From contig CANPWE010000006.1 of the NCBI GenBank assembly GCA_947581895.1, positions 1 through 51,034 of the forward strand: DNA of 51,034 nucleotides, in the 5' to 3' direction. Below the pieces are notes generated by a model. The model was not told the DNA's origin. It ran no database searches and saw nothing but the letters and a program-made list of their open reading frames with translations. Below are positions 36,425-46,272 of the stretch, piece by piece. Numbering within the stretch: the first letter of the stretch is position 1; the number at the start of each line of letters is the position of its first letter. Source of the stretch: an uncultured Clostridia bacterium (GTDB taxonomy: Bacteria; Bacillota; Clostridia; TANB77; CAG-508). The position numbers were made by a program, and so were the translations under genes.

Positions 36425-37123
36425 ATGACTGTTAAACAGGATAACAAATATAATATAAATTTTTATGGTAAAATAGAAAATATTGAAAAAAAGAAAGAAA
36501 TAGCTAAAAAAATTGCACAAAGAGTAAAAAATGGAGAAACTATAGGATTTGGTTCAGGTTCAACTTCATTTCTTACAGTATGTGAAATAGCTGAAAAAAT
36601 AAAAAAGGAAAATATAAATATAACAGCTATTCCAACTTCATTTGAAATAAAAATGGTGTGTTCACATTTAAATATACCAACAGCGTCTTTAATGGAAAAA
36701 AAACCAGATTGGTGCTTTGATGGAGCTGATGAAGTAGATAAAAATAATTGGCTGATAAAAGGAAGAGGTGGAGCAATGTTCAAAGAAAAATTAAACATAA
36801 AAAATTCACCAATTGCATACATACTAGTTGACGAAACAAAGATGGTGCAAAAATTGTGTAGTAAACATCCTGTTCCTATTGAATGTAATCCAGAAGCCAT
36901 AAATTATGTGAAGCAAGAAATATCTAAACTTGATGTTAAAGATATAAAATTAAGGTTAGCTATGGGTAAAGATGGTCCAATAATTACAGAAACTGGTAAT
37001 CTTATATTAGATGTTATGCTTAATACAATAGAATATAATTTGGAAGAAAAATTGAAGTCTATTGTAGGAGTTGTAGAAACAGGTTTATTTATAGGATATA
37101 ACAATATCATTATTGAAAAATAA
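36425..37123 (+). CDS. rpiA: Ribose 5-phosphate isomerase A
   Basis: A 232 aa pentose phosphate enzyme interconverting ribose 5-phosphate and ribulose 5-phosphate. Signature segments: TIGFGSGSTSFLTV (phosphate-binding loop, about 39-52), DWCFDGADEVD (about 97-107), LIKGRGGAMFKEK (about 111-123) and the C-terminal VGVVETGLFIG. An N-terminal extension of about 18 residues precedes the usual start. AGGGAGGA precedes ATG 36425. It is a housekeeping gene inserted between polysaccharide transcription units and does not itself suggest a role there. Confidence 0.93.
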   Translation: MTVKQDNKYNINFYGKIENIEKKKEIAKKIAQRVKNGETIGFGSGSTSFLTVCEIAEKIKKENINITAIPTSFEIKMVCSHLNIPTASLMEKKPDWCFDGADEVDKNNWLIKGRGGAMFKEKLNIKNSPIAYILVDETKMVQKLCSKHPVPIECNPEAINYVKQEISKLDVKDIKLRLAMGKDGPIITETGNLILDVMLNTIEYNLEEKLKSIVGVVETGLFIGYNNIIIEK

Positions 37124-37264
37124 AAATGTTTATTGAAAATATTGAATAGGTATATAAATTAGTATAAAATATTATAGTATAATTGCTTGAAAATAAATAG
37201 TTAAATAAGTTTATCAGTAATTCTATAAAGCTGTAAAAATCATGTTATATAAAAGGAGGAAAAA

Positions 37265-38053
37265 ATGTATATAAATAACATTTTGTCGAGTTTAAAAAAA
37301 TATAAATTTCTTATGAACCAATTAATTAGTAGAGATTTTAAAGTAAAATACAAGAGATCAATTTTAGGAGTACTATGGAGCTTACTATATCCTATATTGA
37401 CAATGACAGTAATGGCATTAGTGTTTTCTAATATATTTAAATTTAGTACACCTGGAGTTAATTATTTAGTATATTTACTTACAGGTTTAGTAATGTTTAA
37501 TTATTTTAATGAAGCTTCTAATTTAGCAATGAGTTCTGTAGTAGCAAATTTTTCTTTGATAAATAAAATATATATCCCTAAATATATATTTCCAATATCA
37601 AAATGTTTATTTGTTGGAATTAACTTCTTACTAACACTAATTCCATTATATATAATTATATTTATAACAGGAACACCATTAAATATATATCATTTATTAT
37701 TGCCATATTCATTTGTTTGTTTATTTATTTTTACAGTTGGAATGGGATTAATATTATCTTCAATATCAGTATTTTTAAGAGATATGTTTTATATATATGG
37801 AGTTGTTATGACTCTTTGGATGTATATAACACCTATTATGTATGATATTAAAATGATATCAGAGGAATTGCAAATATTTTTTAAACTAAATCCATTATAT
37901 CATTATATTAATTTTGCAAGAAGGATTATTTTGTACAATGAGATCCCTACACCATTTACATTTGTAATATGTGCTGTAACAGCTATTATTACACTACTTA
38001 TAGGAGTAATAATATTTAAGAAGAGTCAAGACAAATTTATTTATTATATATAG
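37265..38053 (+). CDS. Polysaccharide ABC transporter permease (Wzm/TagG-like)
   Basis: A 262 aa ABC-2 type permease with six hydrophobic segments. N-terminal LISRDFKVKYKRSILGVLWSLLYPIL (amphipathic gate helix and first helix, quoted as far as useful) and LNPLYHYINFARRI near the C terminus are characteristic of O-antigen, teichoic acid and capsule exporters. AAAAGGAGGA precedes ATG 37265. It is followed after 8 bp by its ATPase and thus forms a Wzm/Wzt or TagGH pair, an export route separate from Wzx. Confidence 0.93.
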   Translation: MYINNILSSLKKYKFLMNQLISRDFKVKYKRSILGVLWSLLYPILTMTVMALVFSNIFKFSTPGVNYLVYLLTGLVMFNYFNEASNLAMSSVVANFSLINKIYIPKYIFPISKCLFVGINFLLTLIPLYIIIFITGTPLNIYHLLLPYSFVCLFIFTVGMGLILSSISVFLRDMFYIYGVVMTLWMYITPIMYDIKMISEELQIFFKLNPLYHYINFARRIILYNEIPTPFTFVICAVTAIITLLIGVIIFKKSQDKFIYYI

Positions 38054-38061
38054 GAGGAAAT

Positions 38062-38799
38062 ATGATAAAAATTAATAATGTATCAATGCGATTTAATTTA
38101 GGAATAGAAAAGAATTTTTCATTAAAATTATTTTTTATAAACTTATTTAAACATAAAAATAAAGAACCTAAAAAAGAGTTTTGGGCACTTAAAAATATTA
38201 ATTTTGAAGTTAAGAAAGGTGAGGTTGTAGGTTTTGTGGGGTGTAATGGTGCAGGAAAATCTACTTTATTAAAAATTGTTGCTGGTGTAATGAAACCAAC
38301 CAAAGGTTCTGTAGAAAAATATGGAAATATATGTCCAATGATAGAACTTGGTGCTGGTTTTGATATGGATCTTACAGCAAGAGAGAACATTTATTTGAAT
38401 GGCGCAATTTTAGGATACTCAAAAGATTTTATAAATGAAAAATTTGACGCAATTGTTAAATTTTCTGAATTAGAAGATTTTTTAGATGTTCCAGTTAGAA
38501 ATTTCTCTTCTGGTATGGTAACAAGATTAGCGTTTTCTGTAGCAACAATTGTTGAACCTGAAATTCTCATAGTTGATGAAGTACTATCAGTTGGAGATAT
38601 AGCTTTCAAACAAAAAAGTGAACAGAAAATGAAGTCTATGATTAAGGGGGGGACAACTGTTTTGTTTGTGTCTCATGATATTAGGCAAATAAGAGAATTA
38701 TGTAATACAGTAATTTGGTTAGAAAATGGAATGGTAAAAATGCAAGGGGAAGCTAATCAAGTATGTAATGAATATGAAGCATATATGCTTAACAGATAA
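38062..38799 (+). CDS. Polysaccharide ABC transporter ATPase (Wzt/TagH-like)
   Basis: A 245 aa nucleotide-binding subunit: Walker A GCNGAGKST (60-68), signature FSSGMVTRLAF (about 150-160), Walker B ILIVDEVLSVGD and the switch His in FVSHD. IELGAGFDMDLTARENIYLNG is typical of Wzt/TagH. It ends right after the ATPase domain, so it lacks the C-terminal carbohydrate-recognition domain found in many Wzt proteins, which suggests export does not depend on terminal sugar recognition. TAGGAGGA precedes ATG 38062. Confidence 0.95.
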   Translation: MIKINNVSMRFNLGIEKNFSLKLFFINLFKHKNKEPKKEFWALKNINFEVKKGEVVGFVGCNGAGKSTLLKIVAGVMKPTKGSVEKYGNICPMIELGAGFDMDLTARENIYLNGAILGYSKDFINEKFDAIVKFSELEDFLDVPVRNFSSGMVTRLAFSVATIVEPEILIVDEVLSVGDIAFKQKSEQKMKSMIKGGTTVLFVSHDIRQIRELCNTVIWLENGMVKMQGEANQVCNEYEAYMLNR

Positions 38800-38835
38800 T
38801 TTAAAAAATATTATAAAGTTAAGGAGAATAATAAA

Positions 38836-40110
38836 ATGAGAAGAATAATTAATGCATTAAAGAAATATGGTTTTATGGTTTTTTTAATCAAACTTTTAAA
38901 GAAGATTGCATATAAAATCTTTAAAAGATTTGATGATTTAGACAGACAAATTGCAGAAAAAAGAGAGAAAAAGAGAATAAATGAAAAAAGTGATGAATTA
39001 TTGTTTCTAGATAAACTTTGTCATAATAGTAAATATAAATATATTTTTGTATTTTATCCATATACAGAATGGAATTTACCAATTTTTCAAAGACCACAGC
39101 AAATTGCATTAGAGTTAGCTAATAGAAAAGATGTTTTATATTTCTTTTGTACAGCAAATTGTATGTATGATAAGATAAATTCATATGAAAAAATAAAAGA
39201 TAATTTGTATATAACAACTGAATACAAATATTTAACAGAAAAAGTTAAAACAGATAAAAGGATTATACATTTATATTCTACAGACATAGTTTCTAAATTA
39301 GATGTTGTTACAGAGGCAATGGAAAGAAATGATAAAATATTATATGAATATATAGATGAAATACATGAAGATATAACACAAAGTGTTCCTAAGGACTTTT
39401 GGGACAAGCATAATTTTATAATGAAAAATGAAGAGTGTTATATTGTAACTACAGCAGATAAATTATATAATGATGTCAAGAAAATTAGAAATAAAAACTT
39501 TATTTTAGCTACAAATGGTGTTACTTTAGAAGATTTTGTTATTGATGAAAAAATGGAAACACCTGAGGTAATTACAGAATTAAAAAACAAATATGATAAA
39601 TTAATAGGTTATTATGGAGCTTTGGCAAAATGGTTTGATTATGAACTTTTAGATAAGGTTGCAAAAAAATATCCAAATTATGCAATTGTTTTAATTGGAT
39701 TGAAATATGATGACTCATTAGAAAAAAGCAAAATACTAGATAATACAAATGTCTATTATTTAGGAAAAGTAGAATACAAACAATTAATAAACTATTCTTC
39801 AAAATTGGATTTATTAACAATACCATTCTTAATAAACGAAATTACAGAATCAACTTCTCCTGTAAAGTTATTTGAATATATGGCAACTCAAAAACCTATT
39901 TTAACTACTGCAATGAAAGAGTGCAAAAAATATAAGAGTGTAAATATTGCAAATTCTCATGAAGAATTTATAGAAAAGATACCTGAGGTATTAAAATTAG
40001 AAAATGATGAAGAATATAAAAAAATATTGATGAAAGAAGCAAAGGACAACACCTGGAAACAAAAATCAGAAGATATCATAGCACTATTAGGAGGGGAGAG
40101 TAAAAAATGA
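38836..40110 (+). CDS. GT-B glycosyltransferase (paralogue 1)
   Basis: A 424 aa protein with an N-terminal helical, basic segment of about 60 residues, then a GT-B fold: FVFYPYTEWNLPIFQRPQQIA, YEYIDEIHEDI, CYIVTTADKLY, ATNGV, LIGYYGALAKWFDY, VLIGLKYDDSLEKS, YLGKVEYKQL and TSPVKLFEYMATQKPI. The last is the family 1/4 nucleotide-sugar site. The gene at 41.5 kb is a clear paralogue. AAGGAG precedes ATG 38836; the end overlaps the next gene by four bases. Confidence 0.9.
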   Translation: MRRIINALKKYGFMVFLIKLLKKIAYKIFKRFDDLDRQIAEKREKKRINEKSDELLFLDKLCHNSKYKYIFVFYPYTEWNLPIFQRPQQIALELANRKDVLYFFCTANCMYDKINSYEKIKDNLYITTEYKYLTEKVKTDKRIIHLYSTDIVSKLDVVTEAMERNDKILYEYIDEIHEDITQSVPKDFWDKHNFIMKNEECYIVTTADKLYNDVKKIRNKNFILATNGVTLEDFVIDEKMETPEVITELKNKYDKLIGYYGALAKWFDYELLDKVAKKYPNYAIVLIGLKYDDSLEKSKILDNTNVYYLGKVEYKQLINYSSKLDLLTIPFLINEITESTSPVKLFEYMATQKPILTTAMKECKKYKSVNIANSHEEFIEKIPEVLKLENDEEYKKILMKEAKDNTWKQKSEDIIALLGGESKK

Positions 40111-41486
40111 ATTCAAAAAGACTAAAGATACCAAGTATTTTTATATATTCATTACCTGTATTCTTTATATTTACAATAATTTTATTAGCATATTGGCCAG
40201 GAATATTAGTAAGTGATTCAATGGTACAGTGGAATCAAATACAAAATTGGCAATTTGATGATTGGCATCCAGCTTATAATACAATTTATATGGCAATTTT
40301 AACTAAAATATGGAATAATCCAGGATTTGTACTATGGATTCAATGTTTGTGGATGTCATTAGCTATAGGATATTTTTTTGATAGAATACAAAAATACTAT
40401 AATGTTAATAAATATTTTTTATTAATAATGTCAATAATATTTGCTTTAATACCTTTAAATTATAATTTTGCTGTAACATTATTAAAGGATACAATATATT
40501 CTACATTTATTATATTTTTGACTGCACTAGTAATTGATATCATAAATGACAAAAATTTCTTTAAAAATAAGTTAAAATGTGCATTTTTATTAATAGTATG
40601 TCTTGCAATCTCATTGTTTAGACATAATGGTGTTATTGTTGTAGCATTAATGGGAATTGTTTTAACTATAATATATAGAAAGCAAAAACTTTCATATATC
40701 GTTTTTGGAGGTTGGATAATAATATATTTATTGATGTCTACACTTGGATTTAAAATATTAAAAATACAAAAAAATGATTATGCTAACAAATATGGACCAG
40801 TCTCACATTTGATGGCAAGGATGTTAAATACTGAAGGAGTGGAATTTACAGAAGAAGAATTAAAATTGTTATCTGAGTACACAGATATAGAGCAATTAAA
40901 AGAGACATTTAATGTATATAATATGGATTATAGTATTAATTCACAAAAGATAGAAAAATTAAAAGAAAGTGGAAGTGAGTACTTAAAGTTAGGACTAAAG
41001 AAAGCCTTGCAATATCCTGAAGTAGCAATAAAACATTATATTTATTTAACATCATTCTTATATAGTCCGATACCTTTTAAGGATTCAGGTGTAGTTGGAA
41101 TGTTTATCGAAACAGATTTATGGGTATATAATGATAAATATCCAAATTTAAATGAAAATTCAAAAATACCAAAGCTTTTACCATACTTAAAAAAAGCAGA
41201 ATTAGCATATCAATCTAAAAAAATAGAAAATATTACAATGAGACCTGCCTTATATATGTATTTGAGTATTGCAATGATTTTTGTAATTAGTTTAATAAAG
41301 AAAAATAAAAAAATATGGTTGATTATATTACCTACTATTTTTAATATAATAAGTTTAGCACCTGCTATTCCAGTTGCTATGACAAGGTATGTGTATGCAA
41401 CAATGTTTGGTTTCTTTTGTTTTGCAATATGGTTTATATATGAAATATTCAATGTGATAAAGAAAAAATATGGTAATGAAAATTAA
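40107..41486 (+). CDS. DUF6020-type multispanning membrane protein
   Basis: A 459 aa integral membrane protein with about ten hydrophobic segments. AYWPGILVSDSMVQWNQI (about 27-44) and the following DDWHPAYNTIY are the hallmarks of a family found in Firmicutes polysaccharide loci (I associate it with DUF6020), which resembles GT-C style enzymes: acidic residues in the first outer loop. Lipid-linked sugar transfer outside the membrane is a plausible but unproven role. GGAGGGGAG precedes ATG 40107, which overlaps the previous stop. Confidence 0.75.
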   Translation: MNSKRLKIPSIFIYSLPVFFIFTIILLAYWPGILVSDSMVQWNQIQNWQFDDWHPAYNTIYMAILTKIWNNPGFVLWIQCLWMSLAIGYFFDRIQKYYNVNKYFLLIMSIIFALIPLNYNFAVTLLKDTIYSTFIIFLTALVIDIINDKNFFKNKLKCAFLLIVCLAISLFRHNGVIVVALMGIVLTIIYRKQKLSYIVFGGWIIIYLLMSTLGFKILKIQKNDYANKYGPVSHLMARMLNTEGVEFTEEELKLLSEYTDIEQLKETFNVYNMDYSINSQKIEKLKESGSEYLKLGLKKALQYPEVAIKHYIYLTSFLYSPIPFKDSGVVGMFIETDLWVYNDKYPNLNENSKIPKLLPYLKKAELAYQSKKIENITMRPALYMYLSIAMIFVISLIKKNKKIWLIILPTIFNIISLAPAIPVAMTRYVYATMFGFFCFAIWFIYEIFNVIKKKYGNEN

Positions 41487-41506
41487 TTATATATATGGAG
41501 AAAAGT

Positions 41507-42808
41507 ATGAGAGATAAAATTTCAAAGTTGATTAGTGTTTTAAAAAAGGATGGAATTATAAACACAACAAAAAAACTTTATAGATATATGAAATCCAGAT
41601 ATTTGTCTAAATTAAATTTATTTGCATATTTAAACATTAAAATAAATATAAAAAAATTTAATAAAATATTAGATGATGTTTTAAATTCCAACAATTATGA
41701 TAGAATTATTGTATGGAGAAGTACATTTGGATGGAATGTTCCATTAATGCAAAGACCACAACATATATCAAAGAACTTCGCAAATCAAAAATGTTTAGTA
41801 TTTTATGAAGTAACAACTATGACAGATAAAGTAAGTAATATAAAAAAAATGTACAATAATTTATACCTAGTAAATTTTAATAACAAAGCAATGAAAAAAC
41901 TACTATTAAATAAGATAAATACGGTAAATAAACCCAAATATATACAATTTTATTCTACGGATTGTAGTGTGAGCTTAGATGAATTAAAGGATTATATTAA
42001 TAATGGATATAAGGTTATATACGAATATATAGATGATATAAGTCCAGTATTAATAGGAACAAAAAACTTACCTAAAAATTTAACAGATAAATATGAATAT
42101 ATGTTGCACAATACAGAAGATGTATTTGTTGTTGTAACAGCAGATGAAATAAAAAAAGATGTTATTTCTAAAAGAGGAGAAGAAAAATTAGTATATTCAT
42201 GCAATGGTGTTGATGTAAATCATTTTAAAGAAGATATAGATAAAAATTATGTTTTTGATAAAGAATTTAGTGAACTATTAAATATCAATAAACCGATAAT
42301 TGGTTATTATGGTGCAATGGCTACATGGTTTGACTACAATTTAATAAAATATCTAGCAGAAAAAAGAAAAGATTATAATATAGTTTTAATTGGAATAAAA
42401 TATGATGATTCACTAGAAAAAAGCAATCTAAATCAATATAAAAACATACATTATTTAGGTTGTAAAGATTATTCTATTTTACAAAACTATGCAAATAAAT
42501 TTACTGTGTGTACAATACCATTTGTCATAAATTCAATAACAAAAGCAACTTCACCAGTAAAATTATTTGAGTATATGGCTTTAGGAAAACCAATTGTAAC
42601 TACAGCAATGCACGAATGTAAAAAATATAAATCAGTAATGATTGCTGAGGATAAGGAAGAGTTTATAGATTTAATAGATAAATCTGTTAATATGAATAAG
42701 GAAAATAGTAAAGAATATTTCGAGTTATTAAATAAGGAAGCTGAAGAAAATACATGGAATAAAAAGGCCCAACAAATAATAGAACTTATAGAGAAATATG
42801 AAGGATAA
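41507..42808 (+). CDS. GT-B glycosyltransferase (paralogue 2)
   Basis: A 433 aa protein from ATG 41507 (GGAG six bases upstream; ATG 41495 lies on that site). Same architecture as the gene at 38.8 kb: GWNVPLMQRPQHIS, YEYIDDISPVLI, VFVVVTADEIK, SCNGVDV, IIGYYGAMATWFDY, VLIGIKYDDSLEKS and TSPVKLFEYMALGKPIVTTAMHECKKYKS. The two genes flank the DUF6020-like gene, so one probably arose by local duplication and now adds a second, related linkage. Confidence 0.9.
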   Translation: MRDKISKLISVLKKDGIINTTKKLYRYMKSRYLSKLNLFAYLNIKINIKKFNKILDDVLNSNNYDRIIVWRSTFGWNVPLMQRPQHISKNFANQKCLVFYEVTTMTDKVSNIKKMYNNLYLVNFNNKAMKKLLLNKINTVNKPKYIQFYSTDCSVSLDELKDYINNGYKVIYEYIDDISPVLIGTKNLPKNLTDKYEYMLHNTEDVFVVVTADEIKKDVISKRGEEKLVYSCNGVDVNHFKEDIDKNYVFDKEFSELLNINKPIIGYYGAMATWFDYNLIKYLAEKRKDYNIVLIGIKYDDSLEKSNLNQYKNIHYLGCKDYSILQNYANKFTVCTIPFVINSITKATSPVKLFEYMALGKPIVTTAMHECKKYKSVMIAEDKEEFIDLIDKSVNMNKENSKEYFELLNKEAEENTWNKKAQQIIELIEKYEG

Positions 42809-42832
42809 TATTTCAAGAATGGAGGGAGAAGT

Positions 42833-44386
42833 TTGAATATATTAGTAGTTAGCCAAAATTTTACAATGGGTGGTTTAGAAACTCAAATATATACACAATA
42901 TAGAACTATGAAAAATGAAAATAAATTTTCATTTGCATTTAAGAATTATAGTAGTAATTTAGATTTGAGTGAAGCAAAAGTATATACAGGTTTTAATTTT
43001 TCAGGAGACTCATCAATAAAGCAGTTTTGTGAAGATGTTGAAAAATTAATTGAGATAATAAATAATGATAATATTAATGTTATTCATGCCCATCCATTTT
43101 ATTCTGTATTTCCAGCCGTATTTGCTGCGAAAATTATGAGTATTCCGATTGTATACACATATCATGGGGTTTTATCACTAAATTTTACAAACCAAATAAA
43201 TGATAACTTATTATTCAAAGCAATTCTGGAAAGTGAAATTGATAGAATATTTTCAGTATCTAAAACAGGAATACTTTCAATGAGGAATATTATAAGTAAT
43301 AGTGATAAAGTGGTTTTTTTCCCAAATTCTATTGATTTAACTAAATATAAAAAAAATGATGTTATTAACAATAAAAATTGGGCTTTAATATCAAGACTTG
43401 ATTCAGATAAAATATATGAAATAAAAAAAATTATAAGTATTATGGATGAAGTTGATATTAAGAAAATATGTATTTATGGCAATGGAAATAAAAAAGATGA
43501 GCTAGAACAATTTATTATTGATAATGGACTAGATGAAAAGGTAGTTCTTATGGGACATTGCGATAACATATGTAATGAATTAAATGGCAAATATAATGGT
43601 GTATTAGGAACAAGTAGGGTCGCAATGGAAGCAATTGCAATGGGATATCCAACTATATTAGTTGGATATGGTAAAATTACAGGTATTATAGATTTAGAAA
43701 TATATAATTTAATAAAGGAAGAGAATTTTATAAATAAAACATTACAGAATATTTCGACTGATAAATTAAAAATACAAATACAAGAGGTCTATGAGGAGAA
43801 AGATACAAGAGATGAATTATATGAAATTTTTATAAAAGAATATTCTGCTAGTGAGTTATATAAAAAATATAAAGACGAAATAAAAAACATAAAAATAATG
43901 AGCTCATATGATATACCAAGATTATATGAAGAGATTAATAGTTTAAAAGATAATGATTTAGATGATAAAATATATTCTAGTAGATTATTTTATAATATTT
44001 TAAAAAAATATATTCAATCAGAGACAATATCAATTTATTTAAAAGATGATTTTTATAGATTAGATATGTATTTTAACGAATTAGATTTGTATGCCAATAT
44101 ATCAAGTGAAATATCTCAGTTAAGAAGTAGTATTGATGCACAGAGTAAGGCTATAGAAAGTAATAGGGAATATATAAATGATATTACCGAAAATTTTAAT
44201 AATTTATATTCTACAGAATCATTAAAGATGGATAATAAAATTAATTTAATAAAACAAGAACAATCTGATTTACAAAATAAAATTAATTTAATAAAAGAAG
44301 AACAATCTTGTTTACAAGAAAAAATTAATATTAAATTTCTTGCTAAGAATAGTTGGAGGATATTAAAAAATAGATTAAAGAAATGA
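42833..44386 (+). CDS. GT4 glycosyltransferase with C-terminal coiled coil
   Basis: A 517 aa protein starting at TTG 42833, eight bases after GGAGGGAG. The N-terminal 330 residues are a GT-B domain: ILVVSQNFTMGGLETQIYTQY, HAHPFYSVFPAVFAA, YTYHGVLSL, FFPNSIDL and GTSRVAMEAIAMGYPTILVG. The last 170 residues are helical and end in a coiled coil (about 425-500) with a 14-residue repeat (NKINLIK.EQS.LQ) present twice plus a remnant. The tail KNSWRILKNRLKK is basic and may touch the membrane. Coiled coils on glycosyltransferases often serve assembly or chain-length control; that is inference. Confidence 0.88.
   Translation: MNILVVSQNFTMGGLETQIYTQYRTMKNENKFSFAFKNYSSNLDLSEAKVYTGFNFSGDSSIKQFCEDVEKLIEIINNDNINVIHAHPFYSVFPAVFAAKIMSIPIVYTYHGVLSLNFTNQINDNLLFKAILESEIDRIFSVSKTGILSMRNIISNSDKVVFFPNSIDLTKYKKNDVINNKNWALISRLDSDKIYEIKKIISIMDEVDIKKICIYGNGNKKDELEQFIIDNGLDEKVVLMGHCDNICNELNGKYNGVLGTSRVAMEAIAMGYPTILVGYGKITGIIDLEIYNLIKEENFINKTLQNISTDKLKIQIQEVYEEKDTRDELYEIFIKEYSASELYKKYKDEIKNIKIMSSYDIPRLYEEINSLKDNDLDDKIYSSRLFYNILKKYIQSETISIYLKDDFYRLDMYFNELDLYANISSEISQLRSSIDAQSKAIESNREYINDITENFNNLYSTESLKMDNKINLIKQEQSDLQNKINLIKEEQSCLQEKINIKFLAKNSWRILKNRLKK
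44234..44317 (+). repeat. 42 bp in-frame tandem repeat in the coiled-coil region
   Basis: Two near-identical 42 bp units (44234-44275 and 44276-44317) encode NKINLIKQEQSDLQ and NKINLIKEEQSCLQ; a partial third (EKIN) follows. Unit number may vary between strains. Confidence 0.85.
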
Positions 44387-44399
44387 ATTGGAGGTGAGT

Positions 44400-45134
44400 A
44401 TGGAAAAAGAGAGTATAATAGACTTCAATGTATGTAGCGCAAAGAAGGAAAAATTGATAGAAGAAATATTTCAAGACTATGTTAATAAAAAACAGTCTAT
44501 AATTTTTAGTATAAATCCAGAAATTATAATCAATAATTATAAAAACACAATATATAAAGAAAAATTAAATGCTGAAAAATATCAAATTCCAGATGGAATT
44601 GGAATAGTATATGCTTCAAAAATTAATAATGGAAATATAAAGGAAAGAATTGCTGGAATAGATTTTATGTATAATATTATAGAAGAATCTATAAAATATA
44701 ATGCCAAAATATTTCTTTATGGTGCAAAAGAAGGAATTATAGAAAATGCTAAAGAACAATTACAAAGTAAATATAAAGATGTAAATATTGTGGGTGTATG
44801 TAATGGATATATTGATGAAGAAAATGCAATTCAGCAAATAAATAAAACTAATCCAGATATATTATTCATAGGTATAGGAAGCCCTAAACAAGAAAATTTT
44901 ATTTTTAAAAATAAAGATAAATTAAAAAATGTAAGGATAATTATGCCAGTTGGTGGAAGTTTTGATGTAGTGAGTAATACTCTAAAAAGAGCACCAAATT
45001 GGATGATAAAGATAAATTTAGAATGGCTATATAGATTAATTAAACAACCTAAACGAATATTTAGGCAAATAAAATTAATAAAATTTGTAATATATGTTTT
45101 GTTAGACAAAATAAAAACGAAAAGGAGAAGATAA
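44400..45134 (+). CDS. tagA: WecG/TagA/CpsF family glycosyltransferase
   Basis: A 244 aa GT26 enzyme; ATG 44400 follows TTGGAGGTGAG. Motifs: IIFSINPEIIIN, IPDGIGIVYAS, ERIAGIDFMYNII, LYGAKEGII, LFIGIGSPKQENFI and MPVGGSFDVVSN. In teichoic acid synthesis TagA adds ManNAc to GlcNAc-PP-undecaprenol. The next genes, wecB (makes UDP-ManNAc) and a TagO/WecA-type enzyme, supply exactly these substrates, which supports a TagA role. Confidence 0.94.
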   Translation: MEKESIIDFNVCSAKKEKLIEEIFQDYVNKKQSIIFSINPEIIINNYKNTIYKEKLNAEKYQIPDGIGIVYASKINNGNIKERIAGIDFMYNIIEESIKYNAKIFLYGAKEGIIENAKEQLQSKYKDVNIVGVCNGYIDEENAIQQINKTNPDILFIGIGSPKQENFIFKNKDKLKNVRIIMPVGGSFDVVSNTLKRAPNWMIKINLEWLYRLIKQPKRIFRQIKLIKFVIYVLLDKIKTKRRR

Positions 45135-45137
45135 TAA

Positions 45138-46247
45138 ATGTCAAAAATAAAAGTTATGACTATTTTTGGGACAAGACCAGAAGCAATAAAAATGGCTCCA
45201 TTGGTTAAAGAATTAAAAACTAGAGAGGAAATTGAATGTATTGTATGTGTAACTGCACAACATAGACAAATGTTAGATCAAGTATTAAATGCATTTAACA
45301 TAAAACCAGATTATGATTTAAATATTATGCAACAAGGACAAACCTTGTCAGATATTACATCTAAAGCTTTAAAAGGATTAGAAAATGTGATAAATGAGGT
45401 AAAACCTAATATAGTTTTAGTTCATGGTGATACAACAACAACTTTTGCTGGTGCTTTAGCTGCATATTATTGTCAAGTAGATGTTGGACATGTTGAAGCA
45501 GGCTTAAGAACATGGAATAAATATTCACCTTTTCCTGAGGAAATGAATAGGCAAATGGTTGGAGTAATTGCAGATATGCATTTTGCACCTACAGAAAATA
45601 GTAAAAATAGTTTAATAAAAGAAGGTAAGAAAATAGAAAATATTTATGTTACAGGAAATACAGCAATAGATGCATTATCTACCACAGTTAATAAATCATA
45701 CTATAATGATATATTTGATTGGGTTGGTAATGATAGATTAATTCTTATTACAGCACATAGAAGAGAAAATCTTGGAGAACCTATGAGAGGAATGTTTAAA
45801 GCTATAAAAAGAATTTTAGATGAATTTGATGATGTAAAAGCTATATATCCTGTTCATTTAAATCCAAAAGTTAGAAATGTTGCAAATGAAGTCTTAGGAA
45901 ATAATGATAAAATTAAATTGATAGACCCATTAGAAGTAATTGATTTTCATAATTTTTTGGCTAAATCATATTTGATATTGACAGATAGTGGGGGAATTCA
46001 AGAAGAAGCTCCTTCATTAGGTAAGCCAGTATTAGTACTTAGAGATACTACAGAAAGACCAGAAGGAATAGAGGCAGGAACATTAAAACTAACTGGAACT
46101 GATGAAGAAACAATTTATAAAATGACTAAAGAGTTATTACAAAACGAAAACGAATACATAAAAATGAGTAAAGCTTCAAATCCATATGGAGATGGAAATG
46201 CAAGTAAAAGAATTGCAGATGCAATTATAAAAAAATATTCTAATTAA
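45138..46247 (+). CDS. wecB: UDP-N-acetylglucosamine 2-epimerase (non-hydrolysing)
   Basis: A 369 aa enzyme interconverting UDP-GlcNAc and UDP-ManNAc. TIFGTRPEAIKMAPL (8-22), VTAQHRQMLDQVL, VHGDTTTTFAGALAAYY, VGHVEAGLRT, FPEEMNRQ, TAHRREN and LTDSGGIQEEAPSLGKPVLV are all present. It lies three bases after tagA and provides its donor. ATG 45138 has AAAAGGAG upstream. Confidence 0.97.
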   Translation: MSKIKVMTIFGTRPEAIKMAPLVKELKTREEIECIVCVTAQHRQMLDQVLNAFNIKPDYDLNIMQQGQTLSDITSKALKGLENVINEVKPNIVLVHGDTTTTFAGALAAYYCQVDVGHVEAGLRTWNKYSPFPEEMNRQMVGVIADMHFAPTENSKNSLIKEGKKIENIYVTGNTAIDALSTTVNKSYYNDIFDWVGNDRLILITAHRRENLGEPMRGMFKAIKRILDEFDDVKAIYPVHLNPKVRNVANEVLGNNDKIKLIDPLEVIDFHNFLAKSYLILTDSGGIQEEAPSLGKPVLVLRDTTERPEGIEAGTLKLTGTDEETIYKMTKELLQNENEYIKMSKASNPYGDGNASKRIADAIIKKYSN

Positions 46248-46272
46248 ATAATTTTGAAGTGAGGTAATAATT

